64,000 nt of DNA, taken from NCBI GenBank assembly GCA_959347315.1, contig OY365816.1, positions 28,561,207 to 28,625,206 of the forward strand, written 5' to 3'. The DNA comes from Bimastos eiseni (Eukaryota; Annelida; Clitellata; Crassiclitellata; Lumbricidae). Under the pieces are notes generated by a model, which did no database searches, was not told the origin of the DNA, and was given only the letters and a program-made list of their open reading frames with translations. This document shows positions 33,336 to 45,444 of this stretch, piece after piece. How positions within the stretch are numbered: position 1 is the stretch's first letter; each line of letters starts with the position of its first letter. The translations under genes and the position numbers were made by a program.

Positions 33336-34759
33336 TGATAATTTGTTTCATTTTTTTCTAAATGAGAACTTTCATTGGTCGATTGTGTGACCAGAGTGAG
33401 TTTTGTTTTGCATATGCGTCACTCTCTCTCTCTCTCTGTCTCTTTCCATCTCTCTCTGTCTCTGTCTGTCTGTCTTAGACATCGCTTCTCTTCGTTTCCT
33501 GTGCCTCGCCGGACAAAAGAATTTATTTAGCAAATTAGTATTAGTTGAATTGGTGAAATAGACCTGTCTAACACACACGCCCTCTCGTGTTTTCATATCT
33601 TGACCTTTCTCTTGGATTTTTTTATCACGGTTATTGTTATTATTATTATTATTATTATTGCTGTTTTTGAGTTGCCTTCTTAAAAACACAGATGATTACC
33701 GCAAAATACACAAAGGTTAATATCAAAAGAGTCGCAAAGTCGTAAGATTTAGACGATTTGCTGCAAAATGGAGGATATGACCTGGTGTACGAAAAGGTTA
33801 GAGCAAGCAAGGAGAGTAGCCTGCTGGGTCGTACCGAGGGGAGGGCCAGCGGGGCCGTGGCCCAGGGCGCAAATATGGAAAGGGTGCAAATTTCAAGATG
33901 GAATAACTTATTATTCCATAAAATGCACTATTTTCAAAATGTGGGGGCGCCAGATTTATGCTAGGCACTGGGCTCAATTATAGCTAGGTTGGCCCGGATG
34001 GTAGGTTCCTATGGGTACCAAACGAAGTTAGGAACTGATAGAAGAAGTTTGATCGAGGAGCTGTGCAGAAGTGAAGACAGAATTGCATGATGATAAGAGA
34101 AGACAGGCTGGAGAGAGGATTCCATTGATTGGACCGAAGCAGGAGCATGTTAGAGAATATCATAAACGATATTAAAAAGCAGCAAATCGTAATGGGGTGA
34201 TGACAGAATTGATGTATATGCCAAGATATATTACACACAACGGGGACATGAACATATCGGGTTAATCGAATCCGGGTATGGCACGAAGGTAGGCCAAATA
34301 TCGCCCATCAAAATATAGCAAAATGGTGTTTCACTGGCATTCGCTAGAGGACACCTCCGTCCACCAATCTAACAAAAGTATTGTTTATGAAAATAGAGCA
34401 TTAGGCTACAAGTATTTGTTTAATTTTCAAATGAAATTATAGCCTGTTCAATAGTTCACAATTTGGTATTACTATTCTGTAAAAATTTCCAAACTGGAGG
34501 TATTCAAAAGACCATTATCAGCCAAGAGTTCTGAAAACAATGATGCTTTATGTTATACTAACTCATATATAAGCTTAATATGGAGAGTATGGTTCTCTAT
34601 AATAAGGCGAAATGGAGTATGCGTGAAAGGTAAGCAATTTAGAAAGTGACTTTAAATGAGTTTTTTTTATCTTTCACGTGCAGGATGCTGTAAATGCGAC
34701 CAAAACGCGTTCCATTATACTTCTATAGTTCTCTGCCTCTTTGACAGGTTCAAATGTCC

Positions 34760-35065
34760 GACTTCGCCATTCTTCTCACTGTTGGGCCTCTTTTTTCAGC
34801 TTTCATAATCCATCTGTCATCTTCCAGTCAAGCATCATCTGACATGGTCTTCCTCTTGTCCGTCTCTCCTTCATTTTTCCTTTTATAACTGTTCTTAGTA
34901 GTAAGTCTCCTCTCAGTGCGTATCAGGCTTCTTTCTTCTCCAATCTTTTCCATTACTCCTTCATTTGTTTTGTGTTCTGTCCAGTGTCCAGCTAATTTTC
35001 TCCATTTTTCTCCATGTCTACATTTCAAAAGCCTCGAGTCTTCGTAGGACTATGTCTTCTTTTCT
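34760..35065 (-). pseudogene. Fragment of a LINE reverse transcriptase C-terminal tail
   Basis: On the minus strand RLEAFEM and KISW lead, with frame changes, into NEGVMEKIGEERSLIRT, then RTVIKGKM and RTRGRPCQMMLDW in another frame. This is the familiar tail of many non-LTR retrotransposon polymerases (NEEVLxxIGEERSLL, GKIEGKRxRGRPR). Multiple stops and frameshifts show it is dead. Confidence 0.7.
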
Positions 35066-36394
35066 CATAGCGCCGGTAAATAAGCTGGTCTCCCTGACGT
35101 GGCTGTTGTGGTCGCAGAGAAATTTTCGAAGATATATAGGCCTACATCATTATTAAATAGGCTACATATCTAACATGCATCATTATTAAACGATTGTAAT
35201 TTTTTCCTGAATTTTTTGCTAATAATGGCGGTATGAATAACTCCATACCCACAGTGTATAGAAGGCCTTCTTTACATTTCCTCCATACTTATTGGAAATT
35301 GTTGCGTTATGACAACAATTTATTTGAATGAACGAAAACACAATACAATACGCACCGTGTGTGCCGTTTCGATATGACGAATCCCATTTTTAAAGCGTAT
35401 GCCTAATTTGCCCTATTTACACCACGCCTAATTTTCTCATTCATGGACTCGGCGCCAGTGATGTAGTTTTACAATGCGTAATAAACACGTCACTATATCA
35501 CCACTCATTTCTAGCCAATGATATGACGACGTATATCTTTCCGAATTCTATTAGTAGGAGTTTAATAAAATAATAAGTAAGACATAAATAGACAAGAACT
35601 ACCGATAATAATAACAATTATCAATTACAATAATCTCTACGCATACGTATTAGCTACACAGAATGTAGATGAAGTAGGTATCATATTGGAATAATGATAT
35701 AATTAATCAGAGTGTGGCAAAATAGTATGTAATATACACCTGCCTGTTTCAAAAACCCCTTTTATTGGTTGTTCTCATAAACTCATATAGCTGGCCCCTA
35801 TATACGGCCCGAAAGGATTCAGATCGGTCGATGCGGGCGTAAGGTTTATTTTAGAAAGGTTTTGCTAATGAATGTGGAAAGACTGGTGCTCAAATGTGTA
35901 TTCATTGGTAGTGTGAGTATGCAGTTATTATATTTGTACTAAAGATGTCAAACAGATAGTTTGCTTTCAATAGATTATATCATAAAATGTCCTTCTCGTC
36001 TCGTCATTCAATAATAGATTAACTTTCTTTCAACTTCACTCATCCTCACATATACATAGTTTGGAGATGGCAATTCTAACTCTACATAGGTAGAATATTC
36101 ATGCCATAATACAGTGAAGCAAGTAAGTATAGTCTCCAAAGATAAATTGATTGATGCCGCTGTTGAAGGGCGTATGTTGACCGCTATTCGAGTGATTCGG
36201 CAAATATTGACGTCAAGACAGTCTCAAGTACAGGAACGAAAAATGGTCGCCTCTCATTTCTAAGAATATTCGCTTTCGAAATATCCTGTTACGTGCAGTA
36301 AGATTGCTATAAATCTCCGCTATTTTGTGCATGCGCAGAGTCACTTATCTCACAACGGTCATTGCTCATCTTGCAATAATTGCAATCGGTAACT

Positions 36395-36480
36395 CGAACA
36401 TTCTATAGCGCCACTTTAAAGTTAAGCGCACGGCTTCAGCTGATTCACGAACGCTCAGTCGCGTCAGAGGGGTTTTGCGG
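36395..36480 (-). repeat. R1 copy joined to an R2-like TATAGCGCC start
   Basis: TATAGCGCCACTTTAAAGTT continues into AAGCGCACGGC and ATTCACGAACGCTCAG, which shows R1 and R2 motifs contiguous in one element. Confidence 0.6.
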
Positions 36481-36829
36481 AGATGGCAAAAGAAGACCAG
36501 TCTAGTCGACATCTTGAAATATCTTAACATGTGTCCATAGTAGTTCCGGAGAGTGATGATAGCAGCAGCAATAACAATAATAATTAAAATAATAGTAAGC
36601 TCTTTATAATAATGGTAATAATTACAGTACAAATAATAATTTTGATAATATTGTCGAATGTCCAGCATTTCAATGCATTGTATTTTCAGGGTGCCAAGTC
36701 GAGACTGCTAGTAGCTGTTTATAAGCGGCGAACCCGGTTTGTCCAGAGTAGATCCGATGGGCGATGGCAATGCCAATTATCAGCAAATGAGACCGTTCTT
36801 TTCAGCCCGGGTTGGGTCGGCAGCTCTTC

Positions 36830-36882
36830 TCAGTAGTAAACTTCGAAAGGCGCTATATAAATTTTCGTAATGAATTAATGAA

Positions 36883-36935
<53 letters not shown>
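36830..36935 (+). repeat. R2 tail with (TAA)n
   Basis: GAAAGGCGCTATATAAATTT followed by CGTAATGAATTAATG and a pure (AAT)n run of about 50 bases, a typical retroelement 3' tail. Confidence 0.75.
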
Positions 36936-36937
<2 letters not shown>

Positions 36938-37559
36938 GAATTATATAGCGTCGTAGTTCATTCGATACTTAAAAATGTTCGCTGCAGTCGAATTCTAGGA
37001 ATCAATTATTAAATGTCGGTAGAGGTGGCGCATTCGCCACGTGATCAGTAATCACGTGTTCCAGCCTATATATAGAGAAAGAAACAGAAGCATTCGTTTA
37101 CTAATTGAGATTGAAGTTCGGTCTAAATTTGGGTTAATAAAACACCAATCAATTGCGTATACTATCCAGTTCAGTCCAGTGCACATCCATAGAGCTTATA
37201 GGGAATACTGGGACTAATGTGGGCTCTGTTCCGGTACCAAGTGGAAATATGGGTTCCATCATCTATGTGGCGTCAATGTGGGCAAGCATTCAGGGCCAGC
37301 AAAGTGGAATGCATCGCTGAAGTAAGTAAGTTAGTGGGAAACAATGGGAGCGAGTTCCAAGCCATTTGCGAATCTGGTCATCCTATAACGAAATTGATTC
37401 GATAGGCCCAAAGCGTCACAATCTTGCGGAATAGACGCCTTGGACTGTAGAGAAACTATAGGCCTAAACAAAATGAAGCTAAACGTTTATGCTGTGAGTA
37501 TGTTGAGTGTCCAGAGCACATTAGTGTTCAAACGATACGGTGCTGCGCAATAGACGAGT

Positions 37560-37830
37560 GATTATTTCTTAGTGCTCTTGACTTAGTTGACTATCAACCG
37601 ATAGGTCGCGGGTTCAAAACCCCGCCAAGCCAGGAGATTACAGCTACGTCTGCGTCACGTGGCCAACTCAGTTATGACGAGTACTCTGGCCGTACATTGT
37701 CGGTGAGAAGATGAGACTATGGCGTGGGAGAGGACTGGTCACCAGCTGTCGTGTGCCAGGACTAAGAAAACGAAGTCGCTAACGCTCCATACCCATGGGT
37801 ATCACACCATCACTATAGCTTAACTATGGG
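37560..37830 (+). repeat. tRNA-headed SINE candidate
   Basis: GCGGGTTCAAAACCCCGCC (37608-37626) is an RNA polymerase III B box with paired T-stem arms; a weak A-box-like stretch lies about 45 bases upstream. The body includes CGAAGTCGCTAACGCTCCAT, which recurs in part at 19598-19622. A functional tRNA is unlikely because no acceptor stem closes. Confidence 0.5.
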
Positions 37831-38694
37831 TTGAATCATCTCTTTTCTTTTCATCGCTTCTCCTCTTCTCTCCTCTGTTCTCCTCCTCTCCTCTTCTCCT
37901 CTCCTATCTCCTCTCCTCTCCTATCTTCTCTCCTCTAATATAAACAGCTTTCAACACAGACTGCACTTTTCTATGACCAAACCGTCGATAAGAATTGAGA
38001 ACGCAACGAACAGCAGTGGCATTTAGAAACCGTTGTGTCTGTTCCAACGTTTCTGCAGCCACTCTGTTGACCATGGCGCTACCCACGAGTGCATTCACTC
38101 TCACATATATACAGGAATCTAGGCAATTGCCTATATTGGCAGTTGAGCCCACGCCATGTCCATCCGTGGACCAGTACCCTTCAGTTTACGCGCGATAACC
38201 GATCGTATACGTAAAGCCAACGTACCATCATCGCTAAACAGTGGCTAAATCAATGAAGCCGACGTTTGAATACTGTATCAATATTCGACATTAAAGGAGT
38301 TATCTGGTTTGTCGGTTTTGCGGCCGATTGAACAACTCGACTGGACCTCGTATCGAATGGCAATAGAACGCTTTAGTTGCTATCAGAATTGACCCATTTG
38401 CCGCAAAGGAACTGCGAGTTAATCTAACGGCATCCAACGTCGATATTACAAGACAGAAACTCGTACAGATGTGGAATGAACGAAATACGAAGCATTAGCG
38501 CAATATTTATACTGTGTAGGTTATGTTTATAATGTGCGCAGTTGTGTTGCTCTTTCGTCGACTTTTGCGTGATAAGTTACTGTGGAGTTCAATCGAGGGA
38601 AATCATCCAGTGGAGTTTTTACGACAGTTGATCACAGTCGAATTAATCTTCTCGACGCTGAGCCATTGTAGCGTGTCTTTAGATCAGATGCGAC

Positions 38695-38703
38695 TTATAT
38701 AAG
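38695..38703 (+). promoter_or_regulatory. TATA-box candidate
   Basis: TTATATAAG lies about 255 bases upstream of the ATG at 38951. It may serve the candidate first exon that follows. Confidence 0.3.
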
Positions 38704-38950
38704 AGCTGTGTATAAGACACGCATTGTTGTATTCGACCATAATAATTATACACGAAGCAAACGGTCTCGAAGTTCGGATTTTACTGGCTTGGAAATCAAG
38801 TGCGGGATATAGTAGTATATAGTTCATGTGTTTGGGAGCAGTTAGTCAGTCAGTAGTGGTTGCAGTTTAACTCGATTGCAGCTCTATACAAATTCTGTAG
38901 AGTTATACTCTACTATCTTCATCTGTGGATTTTTTAAGAAAACAGGGAAG

Positions 38951-39029
38951 ATGTTGAAAAACCCGAAGCTAAGGAAGTATATGTCAACGGTCGGTGAATT
39001 GGCACTCATTACTACTGGGAAAAAGAAGG
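38951..39029 (+). CDS. Candidate first coding exon of unknown gene (perhaps the channel)
   Basis: ATG opens MLKNPKLRKYMSTVGELALI and then TTGKKK, ending at a strong donor G|GTAAGT. The short basic sequence would suit a cytosolic N-terminus. It ends in phase 1 and so cannot join directly to the TM1 exon at 44586, which needs two left-over bases; an intermediate exon would be required. No homology recognised. Confidence 0.25.
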
Positions 39030-39784
39030 GTAAGTCACTAAGCACGATGGGTAGATAATTAGGAGAAGGAATAGGAAGAGGAGAATGAAGATGTGGATGG
39101 GACGGAAGAGGTGGTAGACGGAAGAGGAAGGAGACGGAAGAGATGAATATTATTATTTTTTTAAATTATCATAATCATGATTGTTGTGATTATAATGATA
39201 AAGATGCTGCTTATACTGATCGTGATGATGATGATGCTGATGATAATTATGCTGATGGTGATGACGACTATGATGACGACGATGCTACCCCAACGCGTCT
39301 TTTGGCAAGAGCTTCAAACACTGTAACCGACCTTGACAACAGCAGCCGAAGCCACACGATAAATTAGAGCAGACAGAATTCACGATGATGACGACGACGA
39401 AGATGAATATACAACGATTAACTGATTACTTTCTTGTAATCGCTGTCTTGAATACACTAACAGTGTTGTTCGTTGCATGGTGTTACAGACACACACACAT
39501 TCCGCAGACTACTCTACAACTTCACTCAAAACACAACTTTCCATGGAGTTCGATACATCACCGCAGATACCCAATGGCTTTTCAGAAGGTAGGCTGCAAT
39601 TATATATATATATATATATATATATAATCATATATATATATAATCATATATATGTATATATTTGTACCTATTCTCATTTGTATATAAATTATTTTTAATG
39701 AATATGCAATGTATTGTATACAAGAGGAACCGAGTCACATACCACAGCAACCTTTAAATCGTGTTCTTTCGACCTCTGGCTGCG

Positions 39785-39865
39785 TTTCGGCGCAACGCGC
39801 TCGTGAATAAACTGGTGCCCTGCGCTTTGCTTTGGAGTGACGCTTTAGAGGTTTGGGGATTTTAC
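39785..39865 (+). repeat. R1 copy
   Basis: GCGCTCGTGAATAAACTGG followed by TGCCCTGCGCTTTGC, close to consensus. Confidence 0.7.
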
Positions 39866-40045
39866 GATAGCGATTATGCAAATCGTCGCCTTACGTACAA
39901 TACATTGTTATAAGACAATTCATTGATCGGATGTGTTGTGTCGCTGTATGATTATCTACAAGGCACAACTTACATGTATATCAAATGTACACGCGTTGCT
40001 GTATTACTCACGTGTTGTGATATTAGAGTTAGGCTATAGCCTGTC

Positions 40046-40315
40046 AGAAACTACTATGACGACTCAGAAAATGACTATGACCTGTCAAAAAACGAATATA
40101 CAAAATGTCAGAAACTACTATGGTCAGTCAGAAAACGACTATGGCCAGTGGCTAGTCAGAAAACGACTACAAAATGTCAGAAACTACTATGGTCAGTCAG
40201 AAAACGACTATGGCCAGTGGCTAGTCAGAAAACGACTACAACGTGTCAGAAACTACTATGGCCAGTCAGAAAACGACTATTGCCATTTGCCAGTCAGAAA
40301 CGACTACGTGTTACT
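40046..40315. repeat. Minisatellite, 69-bp higher-order unit
   Basis: The unit restarts at about 40101, 40170 and 40239 (CAAAATGTCAGAAACTACTA and GTCAGTCAGAAAACGACTA). Inside it a roughly 20-bp subunit TCAGAAAACGACTATGGCC repeats. Because 69 is a multiple of three, a frame stays open through it by chance. Confidence 0.9.
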
Positions 40316-40337
40316 ATATACCCGTCAATAGTAATCG

Positions 40338-40430
40338 CAATCTACTCTCCAAACTTCTAAATCGCCACTCGAAAGCCAAGCGGAGGGCCCCGGCTTATTA
40401 ACGAGCGCTGCGTAGAATCAGATGAGTTAT
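40338..40430 (-). repeat. R1 copy next to the minisatellite
   Basis: CTCTCCAAACTTCTAAATCG, CCACTCGAAAGCCAAGCG and TTATTAACGAGCGCTGCGT are the reversed R1 core. Confidence 0.65.
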
Positions 40431-41031
40431 CATCACTGCAATAGGCTTTACGATAACGGTTCTACAGAGGAAATTACTTTATATCAGATTAATCCTTAAT
40501 GATACCGTTGTGGCTGTGTGCATATTTACTACTTAGCGGTAGCCATCATAAATTGCACGGAGTCCAATGCTGTCAGTTCTTGTCAGCCCGTATTGATCCA
40601 ATTTCATATTGCCAACAATGATGCATTGCTGCGGAACTGAAGGACTGACTTCATACAATCATGTTATGCTCCTTCACAACTACGTGCATCTTTTCATCGC
40701 TAGATGGCGCACAAAATATCCTTACGACACGAGTTTGGGATTCTTATGGACACTCAGATGACGCATTTCTCCTGATTTATATAGCCCTTACCACCATTTA
40801 ACTCTTTTCCTCTTTGGAATTACGAAGAAAGGCCTATCAACAATCCATTGACGAATGAAGCACGTTTGCACGCCTTCAATTAATCTTACTCTGTTTATTA
40901 TGACTATTTTGTGATGGCAGGCGGTTCAATGAGATAACTTACTTACTTGCTTTGCTTATAGTTAAACAGCCATATCGCATGATTTGGCCACCTATCGCCC
41001 GCAGGAAAAGCTGAATCTCGCGGTATCCTTG

Positions 41032-41073
<42 letters not shown>

Positions 41074-41628
41074 TATAATATTTCCGAAGTGACGTGTGAC
41101 CTGTCATGTCCGCTGATGTGGGCCGCTTTTACTGGCGTCTAGACGAAATACCGCTTCAATTAAGAAAATCTTCGAAGATTGCATCATCGACCGGCGGAAA
41201 TTGGCCAACAAAAGCAAACAGCGAATTCAGCGTCATTGATCGACGAGAAAACGCTGACCCCAAAGGTCGTATTGGTCAATAACGCGTGTCTTTTGGACGA
41301 TTTGCACGAGCGTTCGATATTAATAGACTGGTGGTGGGTCGTCTGCGCTGAACTCGCGGTCGACTTGATATAGACTTTTGTTATGAAAGAGCGTTGGGAA
41401 CATCGTCTGTGTTTCTTTGTATAATAAGTGCCCTCAAAAGTCTTGTTTTAGTCCAAATTTAAGTCTAAATATACTGCTTCACACGTTGTAACCCAGTCTA
41501 ATAATCCTACGGTCACACGACTAGCGTCCAAAATTACTGTTTCACGTGTTGTAATCGGACCTATAAACCCTTATGGTCACATGACTAATGTTAATGTTTG
41601 TAAACATTTGATGAACTGTCCGCACTCT

Positions 41629-41722
41629 GACAGTGCCAGTCTCAAGCCTAATAAAGGATGAGGTCCACGCTAATGAGCCTTGTTATCACACAGTGTCGTT
41701 AGACTGCAACTACCAGTACTAG
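41629..41722 (+). repeat. R3 copy, near full length
   Basis: CAGTGCCAGTCTCAAGCCTA, GCTAATGAGCCTTGTTATCA and CACAGTGTCGTTAGACTGC. Confidence 0.75.
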
Positions 41723-43469
41723 TACATAACACTTGATTTATCGATTGAGCCTTGAATAAAAAAAATGAAGCCACCGAAGGCAATTTCTAATAGGTCGCCC
41801 AAAAGATTGAATAGCCCCGCTGCGTCCAAATTCTTCTCTTTTGAAGGGTCTTTTCCCCAAGCGGTTCTGTGCGAGCTATTATAACGCCAATCGTTTCTGT
41901 TTTATCGACGTCAAGCCACTATTGGTGCTATGCAAAACATAACTGGCCCTTGGTATAAATCATAAAAACAGGCTAACCTGTTGGCAGGGCGTCAATTCCA
42001 ACACCTACCGTCCTACCCCTCGATAAAATCACTGACAAACGATCACGGTCAGGGCTGTGGTTAGGTCTATACGGTCGATAAAGTCCATTATCACGATGAA
42101 ACCGACACGATTCCCTTATTCCGATGTAGGCTAGCTGTGCAAAACTCTACAGCTTATTTTTAAACGAGTAGGGTGTGTTATTGTCAGAGAAGTCTGTTAT
42201 TTTTGCATGGGCTTGGTAACAGAGTAAATGGTAGATGTAGCGCATTTTTACACGTCTGCGGAAAATCTGAAGCTTAAAAATTCCCGATGTTGATGGATCT
42301 TACCGCAAAAAATGACCATGCAAACGGAAAAGAAGAGAATTTGCAATATTAACTCCCATTAATTGTTGTTATTCTTTATTATTATTTAATGTATTATTGA
42401 TCATGTTGCTTGCGTACTTACCTCTACCGACCAGTTTCACAGAACTGTCTTTTGTCATCCTAATGTTGCACTAAATCCGCCAACCACTCGGCATCTCACA
42501 TCCGCAAAATGAAAACACAAAACAAATTAATTGTCGAAAATTTGAACCGTCGCAAGTGCCAAGAAAAACATCCGCTGTAGATTGGTCGTGTTGCGTTTCG
42601 ATAGAATCCAAACAAAACTGTCCCCAAAAGGTATCTGGAACGTGCGTTGGAAGGCCGAAAATGACGGGTAGGGGTGTCTCCCCTTGGGTACCAGCATTCG
42701 ATCACTCTGCTGGCTGGCTGCTCATCTCCAAGGGAGAATAATCGTTAGACAGTAGAGATCCGCGGATACCCCGTGGGTCCGGGTCATTCGCCAATCAGCA
42801 GGGCGCGTTTGATGTCATGACGCGTTGTGACGACACAACGCCGCGGACGGCTTTTGACAGGTCACAAAGGCTACTCGAAATGCGGGTTGTGCAGTCCGTT
42901 CTGTGGGAATTTTGCAATTTGCATGTTCCGCTTAGCACGATTGTTGGAAGGTTTGATCGGGCTGGTATTCTGCTCTAAACGATAATTAGTGTGGGAGTGG
43001 TGCTTGCGCTTTGTGGTCCGTTGTTCCGCCTGTTGTTTGGCGACCAGTCGCGACTCGCTGAGGACCTAAGAATCAGAGGACTCACGTGTCCGCAGAGCAA
43101 GATTATTTGAAGGCGGGGTTGTGCCGTCCATCCAATTTGGCAGAATATTAGTGAATAACTCTGTGTCACTGATATATTTAAACTGTTATTGCAAAGTTAT
43201 ATAGCACCATTTGAAGACAGACGAACTCTTACAGCATCAAGCCAGTTGGCACTGACTCGAAGATTTCTGCTGGCGCCATACTAATATCCAAGTACATTGC
43301 ATCATTACATCTAAGTACATTACATTTGCCGGGCAGCAGTAAAGTGCATTCTCTGTGGTAGGCCCAATGGTTTTGAATGTCCTTCTCTGGAGTTGCACCT
43401 GTTCCCTATATAGTGTTGTGGTATTTTTGATGATCTTATAGACTTACCTTTAGGAATATATGTCCGGGC

Positions 43470-43555
43470 TGGAGTTGGGAACGCTTTTGAGTAGATACCT
43501 TTGGAGGGTGCTATATAAATTCTTGAATGAATGAATGAATGAATTACATTGCATT
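43470..43555 (+). repeat. R2 tail with (TGAA)n
   Basis: GAGTAGATACCTTTGGAGGG, TGCTATATAAATTC and a (TGAA)n tail. Confidence 0.7.
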
Positions 43556-44284
43556 TGATATCAACAGTAAGGAAGGGTTGGAGAAGAGCATTTAATACCT
43601 TTAGGGAATTGGAAATGAACGGGAACTTCTCGAGCAAATAGACCGACGATTATTGCAAGTCAACAAGCCACGACAATAGTCGTATCCGTGAACATGTTGT
43701 CACTTATACAGCGCCTTTTCCCAGACTGGGCGTCATTAGGCGATGATTGATTTGTGTATCGAGTGAGCGCCAGATGGAGCAATTGACCGGAAATAGAGGA
43801 CAAATTGGGCGGTCGTTTTTTTGCTGACCATGACGCCATGAGGTTGTCAACAACCCAATTCAATCTCCCAAGGGAGTACTGAGAAAAGCAGGTACATGTA
43901 GTTGATTGGATCATTAATTGCCTATGGGTGAATAGTATCTCTCCATGGGTGTATGTGTCTGGATGTGTGCCTGTAGGCTTGCTTGTCTCTTTGTCTCTAT
44001 GCCTACATAGGCCTATCTGTCTCTCTGTTTGTCTGTGTGTTTGTATGTAAGTACATGTATGTCTGTACTCTGTCTATATATATATATATATATATAATAT
44101 AGATATATTTATATATATATATACGTAGGCCTATGTACGCGTGATTACTAAATGTATGCTCATTTATTGACATTGCTTTTCAAGATGCAAGAATACGGTC
44201 TGGTAGATGACACATAAATTAATTAATTCATCATGAAAATTTATCTAGCGCCCCTTCAAGGTTGTATTGTATTGTATTGTAGTT

Positions 44285-44345
44285 GAGCATTTCTAGAGCG
44301 CATCTAGTAGGGTGAACCGTTCAGAAGCGCTGTCAGTGCGCCTGT
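44285..44345 (-). repeat. R2-related repeat, variant also at 25225-25275
   Basis: GAGCATTTCTAGAGCGCATC and GGGTGAACCGTTCAGAAGCG recur at 25225-25275 as AAGCATTTATATAGCGCCTC and GGGTGAACTGTTCAGAAGCA, so the two are one subfamily. Confidence 0.6.
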
Positions 44346-44585
44346 CCCCGCGAGAATATATAAACGAGGCAAAAAGCGCACTGGTTGTGTAAACACGACA
44401 AACCAAATATACTAAGGATACTGCTCAGTTACTGAGCCCTCTTACTTACTTCCTGTCTGCATGTTAGTCTTTCTAATATTTTCCATCACAACGTCCTTCC
44501 TTCCTTTCTTCCTTCCTTCCTTCCATCCCTCCTTCCTTCTTTCATTATTTCTGTCGATCCTCCACGTATGCGGTTGTGTGCGTAG

Positions 44586-44753
44586 GTTGGTGTGGCTGCT
44601 GTTGGTGTTGGGTGCGCTGAGTTTCTTCATTTGGTTCATGACGGATCGTCTGCTCTTCCTTAGAGGTCATCCCAAGGCCGTTGATGTCGAGGTCATCTAC
44701 ACAGAGAGCATCGAATTCCCCGCAGTCACCATCTGCAACCAAAACCTATTCAG
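44586..44753 (+). CDS. Channel exon: TM1 and start of extracellular domain
   Basis: [20 protein letters not shown] is the first membrane span; [19 protein letters not shown] matches the ASIC palm strand ([18 protein letters not shown]). The exon starts after GCGTAG and ends CAG|GCAAAT, an apparent GC donor; the next exon, starting after CATAG, completes the conserved Arg codon (AG|G). Confidence 0.85.
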
Positions 44754-45413
44754 GCAAATAAAACGACTTTTTAAAAAACAATTAATCGAATTTACAACGA
44801 AATGGTTAAATTAGTTAATACAATAGGAAAGTCAATTGGTCAACAATTACCAATTCAATAAGTAAATAAATCAGTCGGTCAGTCAGTTTATCAGTCAGTT
44901 TAACAGTCAGTCTATCAGTCAGTCAATCAATCAGTCAGTCAATCAGTCATTAAGTCGGCCAGTGGGTACTAAGAGTCTATGACATGAAAGTGGTCGTAAT
45001 ATCATTGTAATCACAGAGTTCCATGGTTCTGTTGTTCTTTGGTGGTTCTGTCTTTTCATAGGACGAGCGCCACTTTGAAGCTCGGCCTACACGATGTCGT
45101 CGAAGAGAGTTTTAAGATGCTGCAAAACGGTCTCGACAAAAGACAAGAAGGTCTGTCTTCAACAACGACAAAGACGATGATGACGATGAGTCTGATGATC
45201 TTGATGATGATAATGACCACGATAATGCTGGTGATGATTATAATCACGAAAGGTTCACGCTGATACGTTCTAGCCTTAAGACTCTCCTTTCTTCTATCTT
45301 TTGGACAACCCTTTCGATTTGACGCAGCGCTCATGAATAAGGTGGTGCCCTGCGCTTAGCTTTCAAGTGGCGCTTTAGAAATTTGGAGATTATGATTACG
45401 ATTACGATTTATT

Positions 45414-45444
<31 letters not shown>

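Larger units (their letters stand above)
33340..38690. other. Gene-poor interval
   Basis: No gene recognised. It holds a short (CT)n/(TCTG)n run (33420-33475), a (TTA)n run (33635-33660), a LINE remnant (34760-35065), R1 and R2 copies near 36.4-36.9 kb, a tRNA-headed SINE candidate (37560-37830) and a CT-rich stretch (37860-37940). Confidence 0.5.
39060..44585. other. Interval before the channel gene
   Basis: No exon recognised. In particular I did not find the conserved cytosolic HG motif exon of the channel. It contains (GAT)n, (TA)n near 39600, 41035 and 44080, R1 copies, a 69-bp minisatellite, R3 and R2 copies, and (CTTC)n just before 44585. Confidence 0.45.

Noticed and set aside
33758..33983. 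Short plus-strand ORFs with Gly/Arg-rich ends near 33.8 kb
   Set aside because: No homology, no splice context, and the flanks look like repeat-derived sequence.
37560..37640. A functional tRNA gene
   Set aside because: Only the B-box/T-stem region is convincing; no acceptor stem or proper anticodon arm closes, so it is better read as a SINE head.
39933..40331. 132-codon plus-strand ORF
   Set aside because: Stays open because the 69-bp minisatellite unit is a multiple of three; no coding features.
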